Below, piece by piece: positions 1 to 6,469 of a DNA stretch of 8,524 bases. This stretch comes from Deltaproteobacteria bacterium. GTDB taxonomy: Bacteria; Desulfobacterota; Desulfobacteria; Desulfobacterales; JAFDDL01. The stretch covers positions 1 to 8,524 of the forward strand of contig JAFDDL010000136.1 in the NCBI GenBank assembly GCA_019310865.1, in the 5' to 3' direction. Under the pieces are notes generated by a model. It was not told the origin of the DNA. It was given only the letters and a program-made list of their open reading frames with translations, and did not search any database. Numbering within the stretch: the stretch's first letter is position 1; the number at the start of each line of letters is the position of its first letter. Made by a program: the position numbers and the translations under genes.

Positions 1-708
1 TGCGGCGCCCCGCCTTCCGGTGGCGTCGGTGGCGGTGGGGGCGGTGGGGGCCCGCTCATTGTATCTTATACTTGGGGACCGACCTTTTCCGTTCAGGAAG
101 ATGTGGACGCCGACGGCTATAACGATGAAGTCGATAATTGCATCTTTGTTCCCAATGATCCCAGTGAAAACAGAGATGGGGATGCTTTCGGCGATGCCTG
201 CGACAATTGTCCGGATCTTGCCACCGAAAATAATCTGGATCGCGACGGGGACGGTCTGGGCGATGACTGCGATCCGGATCTTGATGGCGACGGTGTCCCA
301 AACGGATCCGATACATGCCCGTTCATTGCGAATCCGAATCAAATTGCATTTCCCCAGGAAGATGATTTTGACAATGACGAGATCGGCAATGTCTGTGATG
401 CTGATGACGACAATGACGGAATCCCGGATTTGATCGATAACTGCATGACCGCGGTCAATCCCGGCCAAGAAAACAGCGACAGTCATATTGATGGTGATAT
501 TTCAGGCGATGCCTGCGATGAAGATTACGATAACGATTCATTGCCCGAATATGACGGCACGGACCGGTGTCCAAACTTTCAAAGCAGTATCAATGAAGAC
601 ACTGACGCTGATGGTGTGGGAGACCCTTGCGACAACTGCCCCTATGATGAAAATTCCGATCAATTGGACACAGACAAAAATGGAATAGGAGATGTTTGTG
701 ATGGGTAA
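1..708 (+). CDS. Thrombospondin type 3 repeat protein, 5'-truncated by the window edge
   Basis: The frame is open from base 1, so the gene begins upstream; 235 residues are visible, ending at TAA 706-708. The visible part starts Cys-Gly-Ala-Pro-Pro, then a glycine-rich linker (eight consecutive Gly at residues 10-17), a short beta-like stretch (18-33), and from residue 35 to the end acidic TSP3-type repeats. These show the DxDxDGxxD calcium-loop pattern with regularly placed DNC, DAC and DPC cysteines. TSP3 repeats bind many Ca2+ ions and form rigid stalks in exported proteins; no catalytic domain is visible. The first visible Cys followed by Gly and a low-complexity linker could be the lipidated cysteine of a lipoprotein, in which case only a signal peptide is missing. 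That is inference. The 3' end overlaps the next gene by 8 bases, implying one operon and translational coupling. Confidence 0.85.
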   Translation, partial: CGAPPSGGVGGGGGGGGPLIVSYTWGPTFSVQEDVDADGYNDEVDNCIFVPNDPSENRDGDAFGDACDNCPDLATENNLDRDGDGLGDDCDPDLDGDGVPNGSDTCPFIANPNQIAFPQEDDFDNDEIGNVCDADDDNDGIPDLIDNCMTAVNPGQENSDSHIDGDISGDACDEDYDNDSLPEYDGTDRCPNFQSSINEDTDADGVGDPCDNCPYDENSDQLDTDKNGIGDVCDG

Positions 709-2383
709 TTATTTTAAACCACTTACCGTTTTACTCCTGAGCGTCATGTTCTTTACGGCATGCGATAACGGCCCCAGCCTGGAACGTGTGAGCACACGGC
801 AAATGGCGACCCTGTCCGGGGAGTTCTATACGGAAAATCCGGAAGCGATTCAATTTCCGGTCAAAGTCCTTTTTGCCATTGATTGCTCCTTGAGCATGAT
901 CGTGTCTGATCCGCCCAATCCGCCGGACGAACCCTATGGACGGCGCATCGCAGCCATTCAACGTTTTTTGGATCGGTACAACACCGAAGATTATCCAAGT
1001 GTCTCTTTCTCACTTGTGCTCTGGGCCGGTAGTATGATCGACCAGACGCGAAACGGCTACAACCAGCCCGGATTTACGCGATCCCGGTCGGAACTGGATC
1101 GCGTGTTAAACAATGTCAGAAACGAATCCTATACCGATTATCTTGGGGCCATGGACGGCATCCGAAACATCATCGAAAATGATATTACCAATGTTTCTTA
1201 CCAGGAATCGGGGGAAAGTGACCTGGCCCGAACCAAGTACATCGTCTGTTTCTTCAGCGACGGCATGCCCAACACCGATGCCGGCACGCAACTCAATGTC
1301 GATATTTGGCAGCAGGTGGAAGCCTTGACCCAAATGACGGAAGACAGACAGATCGGGCAATTTAACTTTCATTCCTTTTTTCTTTCAGCCCTTTTCCGCA
1401 CCGATGAACCGGGGGACACCGACGGTATCATTGATAACTATCTGGATGAGTGGCAATTTGCCGGCAACACCTTATTTGGCATGTCGACCCGGGGAAACGG
1501 CACGTTTCGCGATGTTGCCTCTGCTGCCGCCATCGATTTCATCAATATCATCGATATGCGGTTGACCACCGAATATGTGATAAAATTCATTGTGGCTTAT
1601 AATTACAACGTGATCCCGGGGCTGGATGAGCTGCATGTCGACAGTGATTGCGATGGCCTGACCGATGAAGCGGAAACCGCGGCGCACGGCACCGATCCCA
1701 TGGTCTATGACACGGATGGTGATGGTCTGAGCGACGGGTTTGAAATCCAGGTGCAATCGGTTGAAGACGGTGTGGCCCTTTGGCCGGACCCACTGGTCAA
1801 CGACAGTGGCTGCACCCCGGTCCCCGGCGGGTATTGGCCGGACCAGGACAGTGACGGACTCACGGACTGCGAAGAGTCCATCAAAGGCACCTATCGGTTT
1901 GTGGCCGATTATGACCGGGACGGCATTCCGGACGGGATCGAATTTGCCATGGGCACCAATCCATTTCAGGATATTTACGTCAACGATGCCGATTTTGATG
2001 GGGATCTGGATTGGTTTGAAGTTCAACGCCACACCAATGTCCTTGCCAACGATCCCATCGTGCGCGAACGCTATGGATACGACTACGATATCATGGACAT
2101 GGGTCACCCCGACCCCGTTTTGGAACCCGATCTACCCCAGGGTATTCGAAAATATGGTTTTACTATTTCAAACATCAGCATTCTAGACACGCAAGGCGAG
2201 CGCGACGGCGGCTATCGCAACCTTGCACCCGGGGATAATTTTATCCGGCTCTATATTGCACAAGTCCCCCAGGATCGTCCCAATGCACCACCGGTGTTTC
2301 GAATGGCGGAAGTTGTCATCAACGCCGAATCATTCACGAGAGATGTACAACTAATGCCCTTTGATTTTGAACTGATCGACTGA
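701..2383 (+). CDS. VWA-domain lipoprotein with C-terminal calcium-loop (TSP3-like) repeats
   Basis: A predicted 560-residue exported lipoprotein. ATG at 701 is chosen because AGGAG (687-691) sits 9 bases upstream; the in-frame ATG at 692 would abut that site. From 701 there is a signal peptide (Lys6, hydrophobic 8-18) ending in FTAC, with lipidated Cys21 and Asp at +2. Asp +2 causes inner-membrane retention in E. coli, but whether that rule holds here is unknown. The VWA domain spans about 55-287 and has a complete MIDAS metal site: DCSLS at 61-65, a candidate Thr145, and Asp187 in FFSDG. VWA domains bind protein ligands through this metal. Residues 314-447 carry several DxDxDGxxD loops as in TSP3/EF-hand-like spacers. 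A beta-rich tail without recognised motifs (about 482-560) follows. It sits between a TSP3 protein and a PPC-repeat lipoprotein, suggesting a surface adhesion or assembly role. The fold assignment is strong; ligand and function are unknown. Confidence 0.9.
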   Translation: MGNYFKPLTVLLLSVMFFTACDNGPSLERVSTRQMATLSGEFYTENPEAIQFPVKVLFAIDCSLSMIVSDPPNPPDEPYGRRIAAIQRFLDRYNTEDYPSVSFSLVLWAGSMIDQTRNGYNQPGFTRSRSELDRVLNNVRNESYTDYLGAMDGIRNIIENDITNVSYQESGESDLARTKYIVCFFSDGMPNTDAGTQLNVDIWQQVEALTQMTEDRQIGQFNFHSFFLSALFRTDEPGDTDGIIDNYLDEWQFAGNTLFGMSTRGNGTFRDVASAAAIDFINIIDMRLTTEYVIKFIVAYNYNVIPGLDELHVDSDCDGLTDEAETAAHGTDPMVYDTDGDGLSDGFEIQVQSVEDGVALWPDPLVNDSGCTPVPGGYWPDQDSDGLTDCEESIKGTYRFVADYDRDGIPDGIEFAMGTNPFQDIYVNDADFDGDLDWFEVQRHTNVLANDPIVRERYGYDYDIMDMGHPDPVLEPDLPQGIRKYGFTISNISILDTQGERDGGYRNLAPGDNFIRLYIAQVPQDRPNAPPVFRMAEVVINAESFTRDVQLMPFDFELID

Positions 2384-2388
2384 ACCCA

Positions 2389-2410
2389 TCGCCTCTGAAT
2401 TGCAAGGCGA
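2389..2410 (+). other. Small hairpin between two lipoprotein genes
   Basis: TCGCCT (2389-2394) and AGGCGA (2405-2410) form a perfect 6-bp stem around a 10-base loop, beginning 5 bases after the VWA stop codon. There is no T-run after it, so it is not a standard intrinsic terminator. It could be an mRNA-processing or stability element that sets relative expression of the two genes. It would also cover the AAGG just upstream of the ATG at 2411, which favours the later start at 2429. A 6-bp stem can occur by chance. Confidence 0.3.
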
Positions 2411-2428
2411 ATGAAAGCAGGTACCCAA

Positions 2429-4777
2429 ATGAATACCAAAAAGTATACTTTATTATGCATGGCTATTTTTATCGCAGCTTGCTCGGGTGGTTCCGGCAGC
2501 GACTCTAGCGAGCCCGCCATCAGGGAGCTACAACTCGGTGTCAGCGAAAGCGGGTTTATCGAAACAGAAGGGGACGTGGATACCTACCGTATTCGTGCTG
2601 CGGAAGCCAACCGGTTTATGAATATTGCGTGCAAGGAAAATTCGAGTGGATCAGGGGTGGATCTATTGTTAACGGTTTTCGAGGAAAACCCAAACGGTCA
2701 GCGGGTTCGGTTGTTTGGAAAGCATAAACCGCAAAATGCCACACCACCGGCGGATCTTGATATCATGGTATATATCGATCAGCCAAAAGATCTTTTCATT
2801 ACCGTAAGGGATCTGATGGATGATGATGCCTCGGAAGACATTGCCTATCAACTGGTATGCGACTTTATGGCGCCGAGCGTCGAGAACCACAATTTTGCCA
2901 CCGCACAACCACTCACCATCGGCGCTTCCAGTGCATTTTATGACGCCATTGAAGACGTTGGAGAGGTCGACTGTTTTACATTTGCCCCGAATACAAGCGG
3001 CGTTTATTCAATTGAGGTTGATCACACGACACCGAATAATGCCACCACAAATGTCCAACTAACCCAAACGCTTTATGATCAAGCCGGTAATGAAATCCAA
3101 ACCGTCACCGCCCCGGACCATACAATATTATCCCATTTGGACCCAAATGACGGCCCGTTCTTCGTAACCGTCCAAGATCGTGACGGCATGCACATGGATG
3201 CAGCCGCCACCTATGAAATCACGGTGGTGCAGTCACCGGCCGATGAATACCTGTTAAACGATACCATCGAAAATGCAAGCGTGCTCAATGCCGATGCCGG
3301 CGGTGTTTTTACGGCCGACGGCGCCATTGAATATGCCGCTTCCAGCAGGTCGGAAGACAATACCGGCGATATGGACTGGTATCGATTCACCGTACCCGAA
3401 AACCCGGCCTCCGTCTATCAGAGCGTCCAATTGACCATTGACAAGGGGCAAATTGTAAACGCAGCGGCCATACTTCGGGTGATCGTTTATGATGAAGCGC
3501 AAAACAAGATTACGTCCCATGATTTTTATTGCAGCGCGAATGCCTATCAAAACCAATTCCGGGCTGAAAGCGGCGTGCACTATTTGTCCGTCGCACCGCT
3601 CAATGCCAATAAAATCGCTTCCCCTGCTTCCTATCAAATCCGGTTGCAGCCCACAGACTTAATCGATGACGATGACAACACCGAAAACGATGCCACGATG
3701 CTTCAAAGCGGTGTGACAGTCGAGGGAAAGGTCCGTTATCACTCGGATGTGGATTGGTACGGCCTGGATGTGGCCACCACAGCTGCCAAAATCGTTGCAG
3801 TCGAATTAACCAGCGAGGCGTCTATCGTCGACTATCAGCTCACAATTTGGCGCGGTGTTCAGTTGGTCAAAAAGACCAGCGATTTAAATGGCAGTGACGG
3901 CAATACCCATCTTAAAATCGCAATCTTTGTCCCCCAGGATAGTCAAGGGAACGCCACCTACCATTTTAAAGTCTGTGACGCCCAGAATGACGAAGGCAGC
4001 GACATACCGTACCAGCTGACAGTAAGGCAAACGTCCATTCCCGACGATGTTGCACGAATCGGTCAGATAGATGCATTGGAAAGCCTTCGCTATTACAGTG
4101 AGATTGATGAGCAGGGACAATCAAATGGCATCTATGAAGAAATTGAACTGGAGATTTTCTCCGGGCATCAGCCAACCTATTCAGCAAACACCAATTGGCT
4201 TGATTTTCGGGCAAACACACTACCGGACGGCATCTCCATTGTGGACAATCCAGCGGGCACCACTACCATTTCCTTTCCCTGGATTGCCGGATATATCGAC
4301 TATCAGGGCGATCGTGATTTTTTTGAAATCGATTTCGGCAAATTCGATGTTAATGAACCTGAATCCGCCTGGTTCTATGATGTTGAGATTCGGTTGGTCG
4401 TCCCGCAACCGGGTTCCCAAGCAGAGTATGTCTGGAAATTATACCGGGACCGAAATCAAAACCATGTCATCATGGATGACCCCACATCACCGGACGGATA
4501 CAAAGCCTGTGCCGGCGATGACACCCCTCAGGCGCAGCAGGCGCTTGATATCATGGTGCCATCCGATGATGAACGCTTCTGGATCGGCAGCGAGTGGGGC
4601 ACCCATTCAAAGTTCTATCTCGGTATCAGTGATTTCAACTATGAAAAACTGCCCGGACCTGGCCCCAGAGAATTATTGGAAAACAACCCCATCCCGGATG
4701 ACGATTGGGGCTATGATGCACCCTATTATTTTCAAGTTAAGCTGACCTATCATCCTGGAGCGGCCTGGCCGGATTAA
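2429..4777 (+). CDS. Lipoprotein with about five tandem PPC-like (pre-peptidase C-terminal) beta domains
   Basis: A predicted 782-residue exported lipoprotein. ATG at 2429 is preferred over the in-frame ATG at 2411: AGG (2419-2421) lies 7 bases upstream, and the product then has a compact signal peptide (Lys4-Lys5, hydrophobic core) with lipobox IAAC, lipidated Cys18 and a Ser/Gly-rich linker. The rest is built of PPC-like units. Each starts near a G-D-x-D-x-Y/F-x-F motif (GDVDTYRI near 48; GEVDCFTF near 178; GDMDWYRF near 313; SDVDWYGL near 439; GDRDFFEI near 627) and ends in a Y-Q-L/I-x-V-like strand. The interval 535-615 fits no unit. PPC domains are usually found beside secreted proteases and are often removed on maturation; here no protease or other enzyme domain is seen. 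Shared export and synteny suggest it works with the two upstream calcium-repeat proteins. The repeat assignment comes from motif reading, so exact domain borders are uncertain. Confidence 0.82.
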   Translation: MNTKKYTLLCMAIFIAACSGGSGSDSSEPAIRELQLGVSESGFIETEGDVDTYRIRAAEANRFMNIACKENSSGSGVDLLLTVFEENPNGQRVRLFGKHKPQNATPPADLDIMVYIDQPKDLFITVRDLMDDDASEDIAYQLVCDFMAPSVENHNFATAQPLTIGASSAFYDAIEDVGEVDCFTFAPNTSGVYSIEVDHTTPNNATTNVQLTQTLYDQAGNEIQTVTAPDHTILSHLDPNDGPFFVTVQDRDGMHMDAAATYEITVVQSPADEYLLNDTIENASVLNADAGGVFTADGAIEYAASSRSEDNTGDMDWYRFTVPENPASVYQSVQLTIDKGQIVNAAAILRVIVYDEAQNKITSHDFYCSANAYQNQFRAESGVHYLSVAPLNANKIASPASYQIRLQPTDLIDDDDNTENDATMLQSGVTVEGKVRYHSDVDWYGLDVATTAAKIVAVELTSEASIVDYQLTIWRGVQLVKKTSDLNGSDGNTHLKIAIFVPQDSQGNATYHFKVCDAQNDEGSDIPYQLTVRQTSIPDDVARIGQIDALESLRYYSEIDEQGQSNGIYEEIELEIFSGHQPTYSANTNWLDFRANTLPDGISIVDNPAGTTTISFPWIAGYIDYQGDRDFFEIDFGKFDVNEPESAWFYDVEIRLVVPQPGSQAEYVWKLYRDRNQNHVIMDDPTSPDGYKACAGDDTPQAQQALDIMVPSDDERFWIGSEWGTHSKFYLGISDFNYEKLPGPGPRELLENNPIPDDDWGYDAPYYFQVKLTYHPGAAWPD

Positions 4778-4778
4778 A

Positions 4779-4925
4779 TAGTACCCATCCAGAATTGGTA
4801 GCATACGGTTCAGAGCAAGGCCGCAGCATTTTTTCAACCACAGGCATAGTCAGCCTATTCCGAGGATTGAAAAAATGCGAGAACGCCGCCCTGGGCCGTA
4901 GGATGCCAGTTATGGATGGGTACTA
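4779..4925. repeat. 147-base long imperfect inverted repeat (MITE/REP-like, or bidirectional terminator)
   Basis: Arms 4779-4837 and 4867-4925 are equal in length (59 bases) and pair without gaps; I count 43 of 59 Watson-Crick matches, plus about four G-U pairs in the + strand RNA. The outer 20 bases match at 18 positions (TAGTACCCATCCA is exact) and the innermost 12 match perfectly (GCATTTTTTCAA against TTGAAAAAATGC). The 29-base centre (4838-4866) holds a further small stem, AGGC/GCCT with a 7-base loop. The element starts one base after the PPC gene's TAA, and its right end contains the TAG stop of tpx. Both ends finish in TA, compatible with a TA target duplication but not proof, since TA is self-complementary. 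No transposase is encoded. It could act as a two-way terminator for the convergent genes, although no U-tract follows the full stem. Confidence 0.85.
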
Positions 4926-5432
4926 ACTCAATTCGGAAACCGTTTTCAAGGCAACCCCATAATCCGGCTCCTGGCCGATTTCCGGCACCTGCTCCGTATA
5001 TCGGACCACACCGGATCCGTCGATGACGACAATGGCCCGGGACAACAGACCGGCCAGCGGCCCGGTTTTGATCTCAACCCCGTAATCCTTGCCGAAACCG
5101 GGCGCTCGAAAATTGGACAACGGCACAACATCATTCAACCCTTCCACCTCGCAAAACCGTGAATGAGCAAACGGCAGATCGGCGGATATGCACAGCACAA
5201 CCGTGTCGCCAATCTCCGAAGCCTCCTTGTTAAATCGCCTCACGGAGGCAGCGCAAACCGGCGTGTCGATGCTGGGGAAAATATTGAGCACAAGTGGTTT
5301 TCCGCTGTAATCTTGAAGTGTTGAATCAGATAAATCTTTTCCTGTCAGGGTGAAAGAGGGCGCTTTCGTATCGATGCCGGGCAGTTCACCCACTGTTTCA
5401 AATGCGTTTCCCTTTAATGTGATAGTTGCCAT
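4923..5432 (-). CDS. tpx: Thiol peroxidase (atypical 2-Cys peroxiredoxin, Tpx family)
   Basis: A 169-residue cytoplasmic peroxiredoxin, full length for the family. Tpx reduces H2O2 and organic hydroperoxides and is recycled by thioredoxin. The peroxidatic Cys60 lies in the family signature PSIDTPVCAASVRRFN, with Thr57 in the usual Thr-x-x-Cys arrangement. The resolving Cys94 lies in SADLPFAHSRFC, also diagnostic of Tpx rather than of AhpC or BCP. Arg132 (SRAIVVID) matches the conserved late arginine. The start ATG (complement of 5430-5432) follows AGGAGA (complement of 5437-5442). The stop TAG falls inside the terminal bases of the adjacent inverted repeat, so the last codons sit right against that element. 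It is transcribed convergently to the lipoprotein cassette and divergently from the methyltransferase operon, as a single gene. In an anaerobe it would protect against oxygen exposure. Confidence 0.97.
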   Translation of the reverse strand: MATITLKGNAFETVGELPGIDTKAPSFTLTGKDLSDSTLQDYSGKPLVLNIFPSIDTPVCAASVRRFNKEASEIGDTVVLCISADLPFAHSRFCEVEGLNDVVPLSNFRAPGFGKDYGVEIKTGPLAGLLSRAIVVIDGSGVVRYTEQVPEIGQEPDYGVALKTVSELS

Positions 5433-5475
5433 GATATCTCCTATGATTTGGGGTTTTAATAATTCCTACTAGTTA

Positions 5476-5503
5476 ATAATAACGACAGAATCTCAGTAAG
5501 CAA
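5476..5503 (-). promoter_or_regulatory. Candidate sigma-70-type promoter for tpx
   Basis: On the - strand, TTGCTT (complement of 5498-5503) and TATTAT (complement of 5476-5481) are separated by 16 bases, about 40 bases upstream of the tpx start codon. It is a fair match to the -35/-10 consensus in an AT-rich stretch, read by eye only. Confidence 0.35.
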
Positions 5504-5564
5504 GACCGGATCCTTCGCGCATTCAAACCAACAACCAGTTCCCCGTTGAATCTTTCCATAAAAT

Positions 5565-5584
5565 CCGCTAACCGGAATTAGCGG
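5565..5584. promoter_or_regulatory. Perfect 7-bp dyad in the divergent intergenic region
   Basis: CCGCTAA (5565-5571) and TTAGCGG (5578-5584) flank a 6-base centre, CCGGAA. The dyad sits between the two candidate divergent promoters, upstream of both -35 elements. That suits an operator for a dimeric regulator better than a terminator, and no T-run follows. CCCCG (5541-5545) and CGGGG (5585-5589) could extend pairing at longer range. No regulator gene is present to support this. Confidence 0.35.
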
Positions 5585-5599
5585 CGGGGTTGAGCTGAT

Positions 5600-5628
5600 T
5601 TGATTTTTCCAGGATTATCACGTATATA
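5600..5628 (+). promoter_or_regulatory. Candidate sigma-70-type promoter for the methyltransferase-amrS-mqn operon
   Basis: TTGATT (5600-5605) and TATATA (5623-5628) are separated by 17 bases, in an AT-rich tract about 70 bases upstream of the first operon gene. TATATT at 5625-5630 is an overlapping alternative -10. Consensus matching was by eye. Confidence 0.4.
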
Positions 5629-5697
5629 TTTTATAAGTCTCCCTATTCAAATTACCAAATTTAATCTGCACTCAGCATTTTTCGCGAGATGGTAACG

Positions 5698-6441
5698 ATG
5701 GGTTTTGTATTCGATTTCCAAACCAGTAAAGCCTACGAAAGTTGGTGCCGCCAAACAAAGAACCAGACCATCATCAGCAGGGAAACCCGCTTGATGGGGG
5801 ATTTGCTGACACCGCTGCATGGATCGACCGTGCTCGATATCGGTTGTGGCCCGGGCTTTGCCATGGAAGCGTTTAAGGTGGCGGGACTCAACGCCACCGG
5901 CCTGGATGCCTCCCCGTACATGCTCGATTTTGCCGTAGAGCGCCTGGGCAAGGGCGCAGAGCTTCACCGGGGAATTGCCGAGGACCTGCCCTTTGAAGAC
6001 AACGCGTTTAACTTCGCGTGTATCACCAAAACCCTGGAGTTTGTGGATTCCCCTGAAAAAGCGCTGTCCGAAGCCTTTCGGGTAACCAAGGATCGGGTAT
6101 TTATCGGAATTTTGAATCGGCATGCCCTGGCCGGCATTCAAAACCGTTCCTATGACCAGAATCTGGAAGCAATGATCGAAAACAGTCGGTTTTTCAGCCT
6201 ATGGGAAATTAAAAAAACCATTCGAGAACTGGTGGGCAAGGTCCCCGTAACCTGGCAGGCCCTGTGGCACCTGCAACGGCAGCCCGGAAAAATAAACGAA
6301 AAGCTGGAAGATTCTCAGTGGTTAAAGCAGATCCCCTTCGGGGTCTATATCGGCATTGCCGTCACCCTCTGCCCGAAATACCGGGCCAAACCCCTCTCCT
6401 TGAATTGCACGGCAAACCAGGGCACCGGCGCGTTTCTATAA
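5698..6441 (+). CDS. Class I SAM-dependent methyltransferase of unknown substrate
   Basis: A predicted 247-residue cytoplasmic enzyme. Residues about 43-140 form the Rossmann-type SAM-binding core: motif I VLDIGCGPG at 45-53, the acidic residue that binds the SAM ribose in GLDAS (Asp70), and motif II/III-like segments EDLPFEDNAFNF and TLEFVDSPEKALSEAFRV. This resembles the Methyltransf_11 group that includes UbiE-like enzymes. The C-terminal third, containing IPFGVYIGIAV near 212-222, is not one I can assign. No strong ribosome site is visible; ATG 5698 is preferred because GAG at 5686-5688 lies 9 bases upstream, whereas ATG 5689 immediately follows it. It is the first gene of a tight operon, 28 bases before amrS and upstream of two menaquinone genes. 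It might therefore methylate a quinone precursor, but the motifs I would expect of MenG/UbiE were not seen. Confidence 0.88.
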   Translation: MGFVFDFQTSKAYESWCRQTKNQTIISRETRLMGDLLTPLHGSTVLDIGCGPGFAMEAFKVAGLNATGLDASPYMLDFAVERLGKGAELHRGIAEDLPFEDNAFNFACITKTLEFVDSPEKALSEAFRVTKDRVFIGILNRHALAGIQNRSYDQNLEAMIENSRFFSLWEIKKTIRELVGKVPVTWQALWHLQRQPGKINEKLEDSQWLKQIPFGVYIGIAVTLCPKYRAKPLSLNCTANQGTGAFL

Positions 6442-6469
6442 TTTATAAGTCAGCAACAGGGAAAAATCC

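Noticed and set aside
1600..2060. Dockerin or true EF-hand domain in the VWA protein
   Set aside because: The DxDxDGxxD loops recur at irregular spacing with intervening linkers and lack the paired helix-loop duplication of dockerins; TSP3-like calcium repeats fit better.
1472..2107. 211-codon open frame on the - strand
   Set aside because: It lies wholly inside the VWA/calcium-repeat gene, antisense to a frame with clear domain motifs, and its translation has no recognisable domain.
2421..2427. GTACCCA, matching the tip of the 4779-4925 inverted repeat
   Set aside because: Only seven bases match, with no extension and no opposing arm; this is expected by chance.
4071..4745. 224-codon open frame on the + strand
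   Set aside because: It is in another frame inside the PPC lipoprotein gene; the translation is rich in Met, Ser and Pro with no motif, while the main frame keeps the repeat pattern.
5565..5584. Intrinsic terminator
   Set aside because: No T-run follows on either strand, and no gene ends into this region; both flanking genes start away from it.
5647..6141. 164-codon open frame on the - strand
   Set aside because: It is antisense to the methyltransferase core, which has intact SAM motifs, and has no motif of its own.
5698..6441. Calling the methyltransferase MenG/UbiE
   Set aside because: The core is similar, but I could not find the characteristic MenG/UbiE signatures, so context alone does not justify the name.
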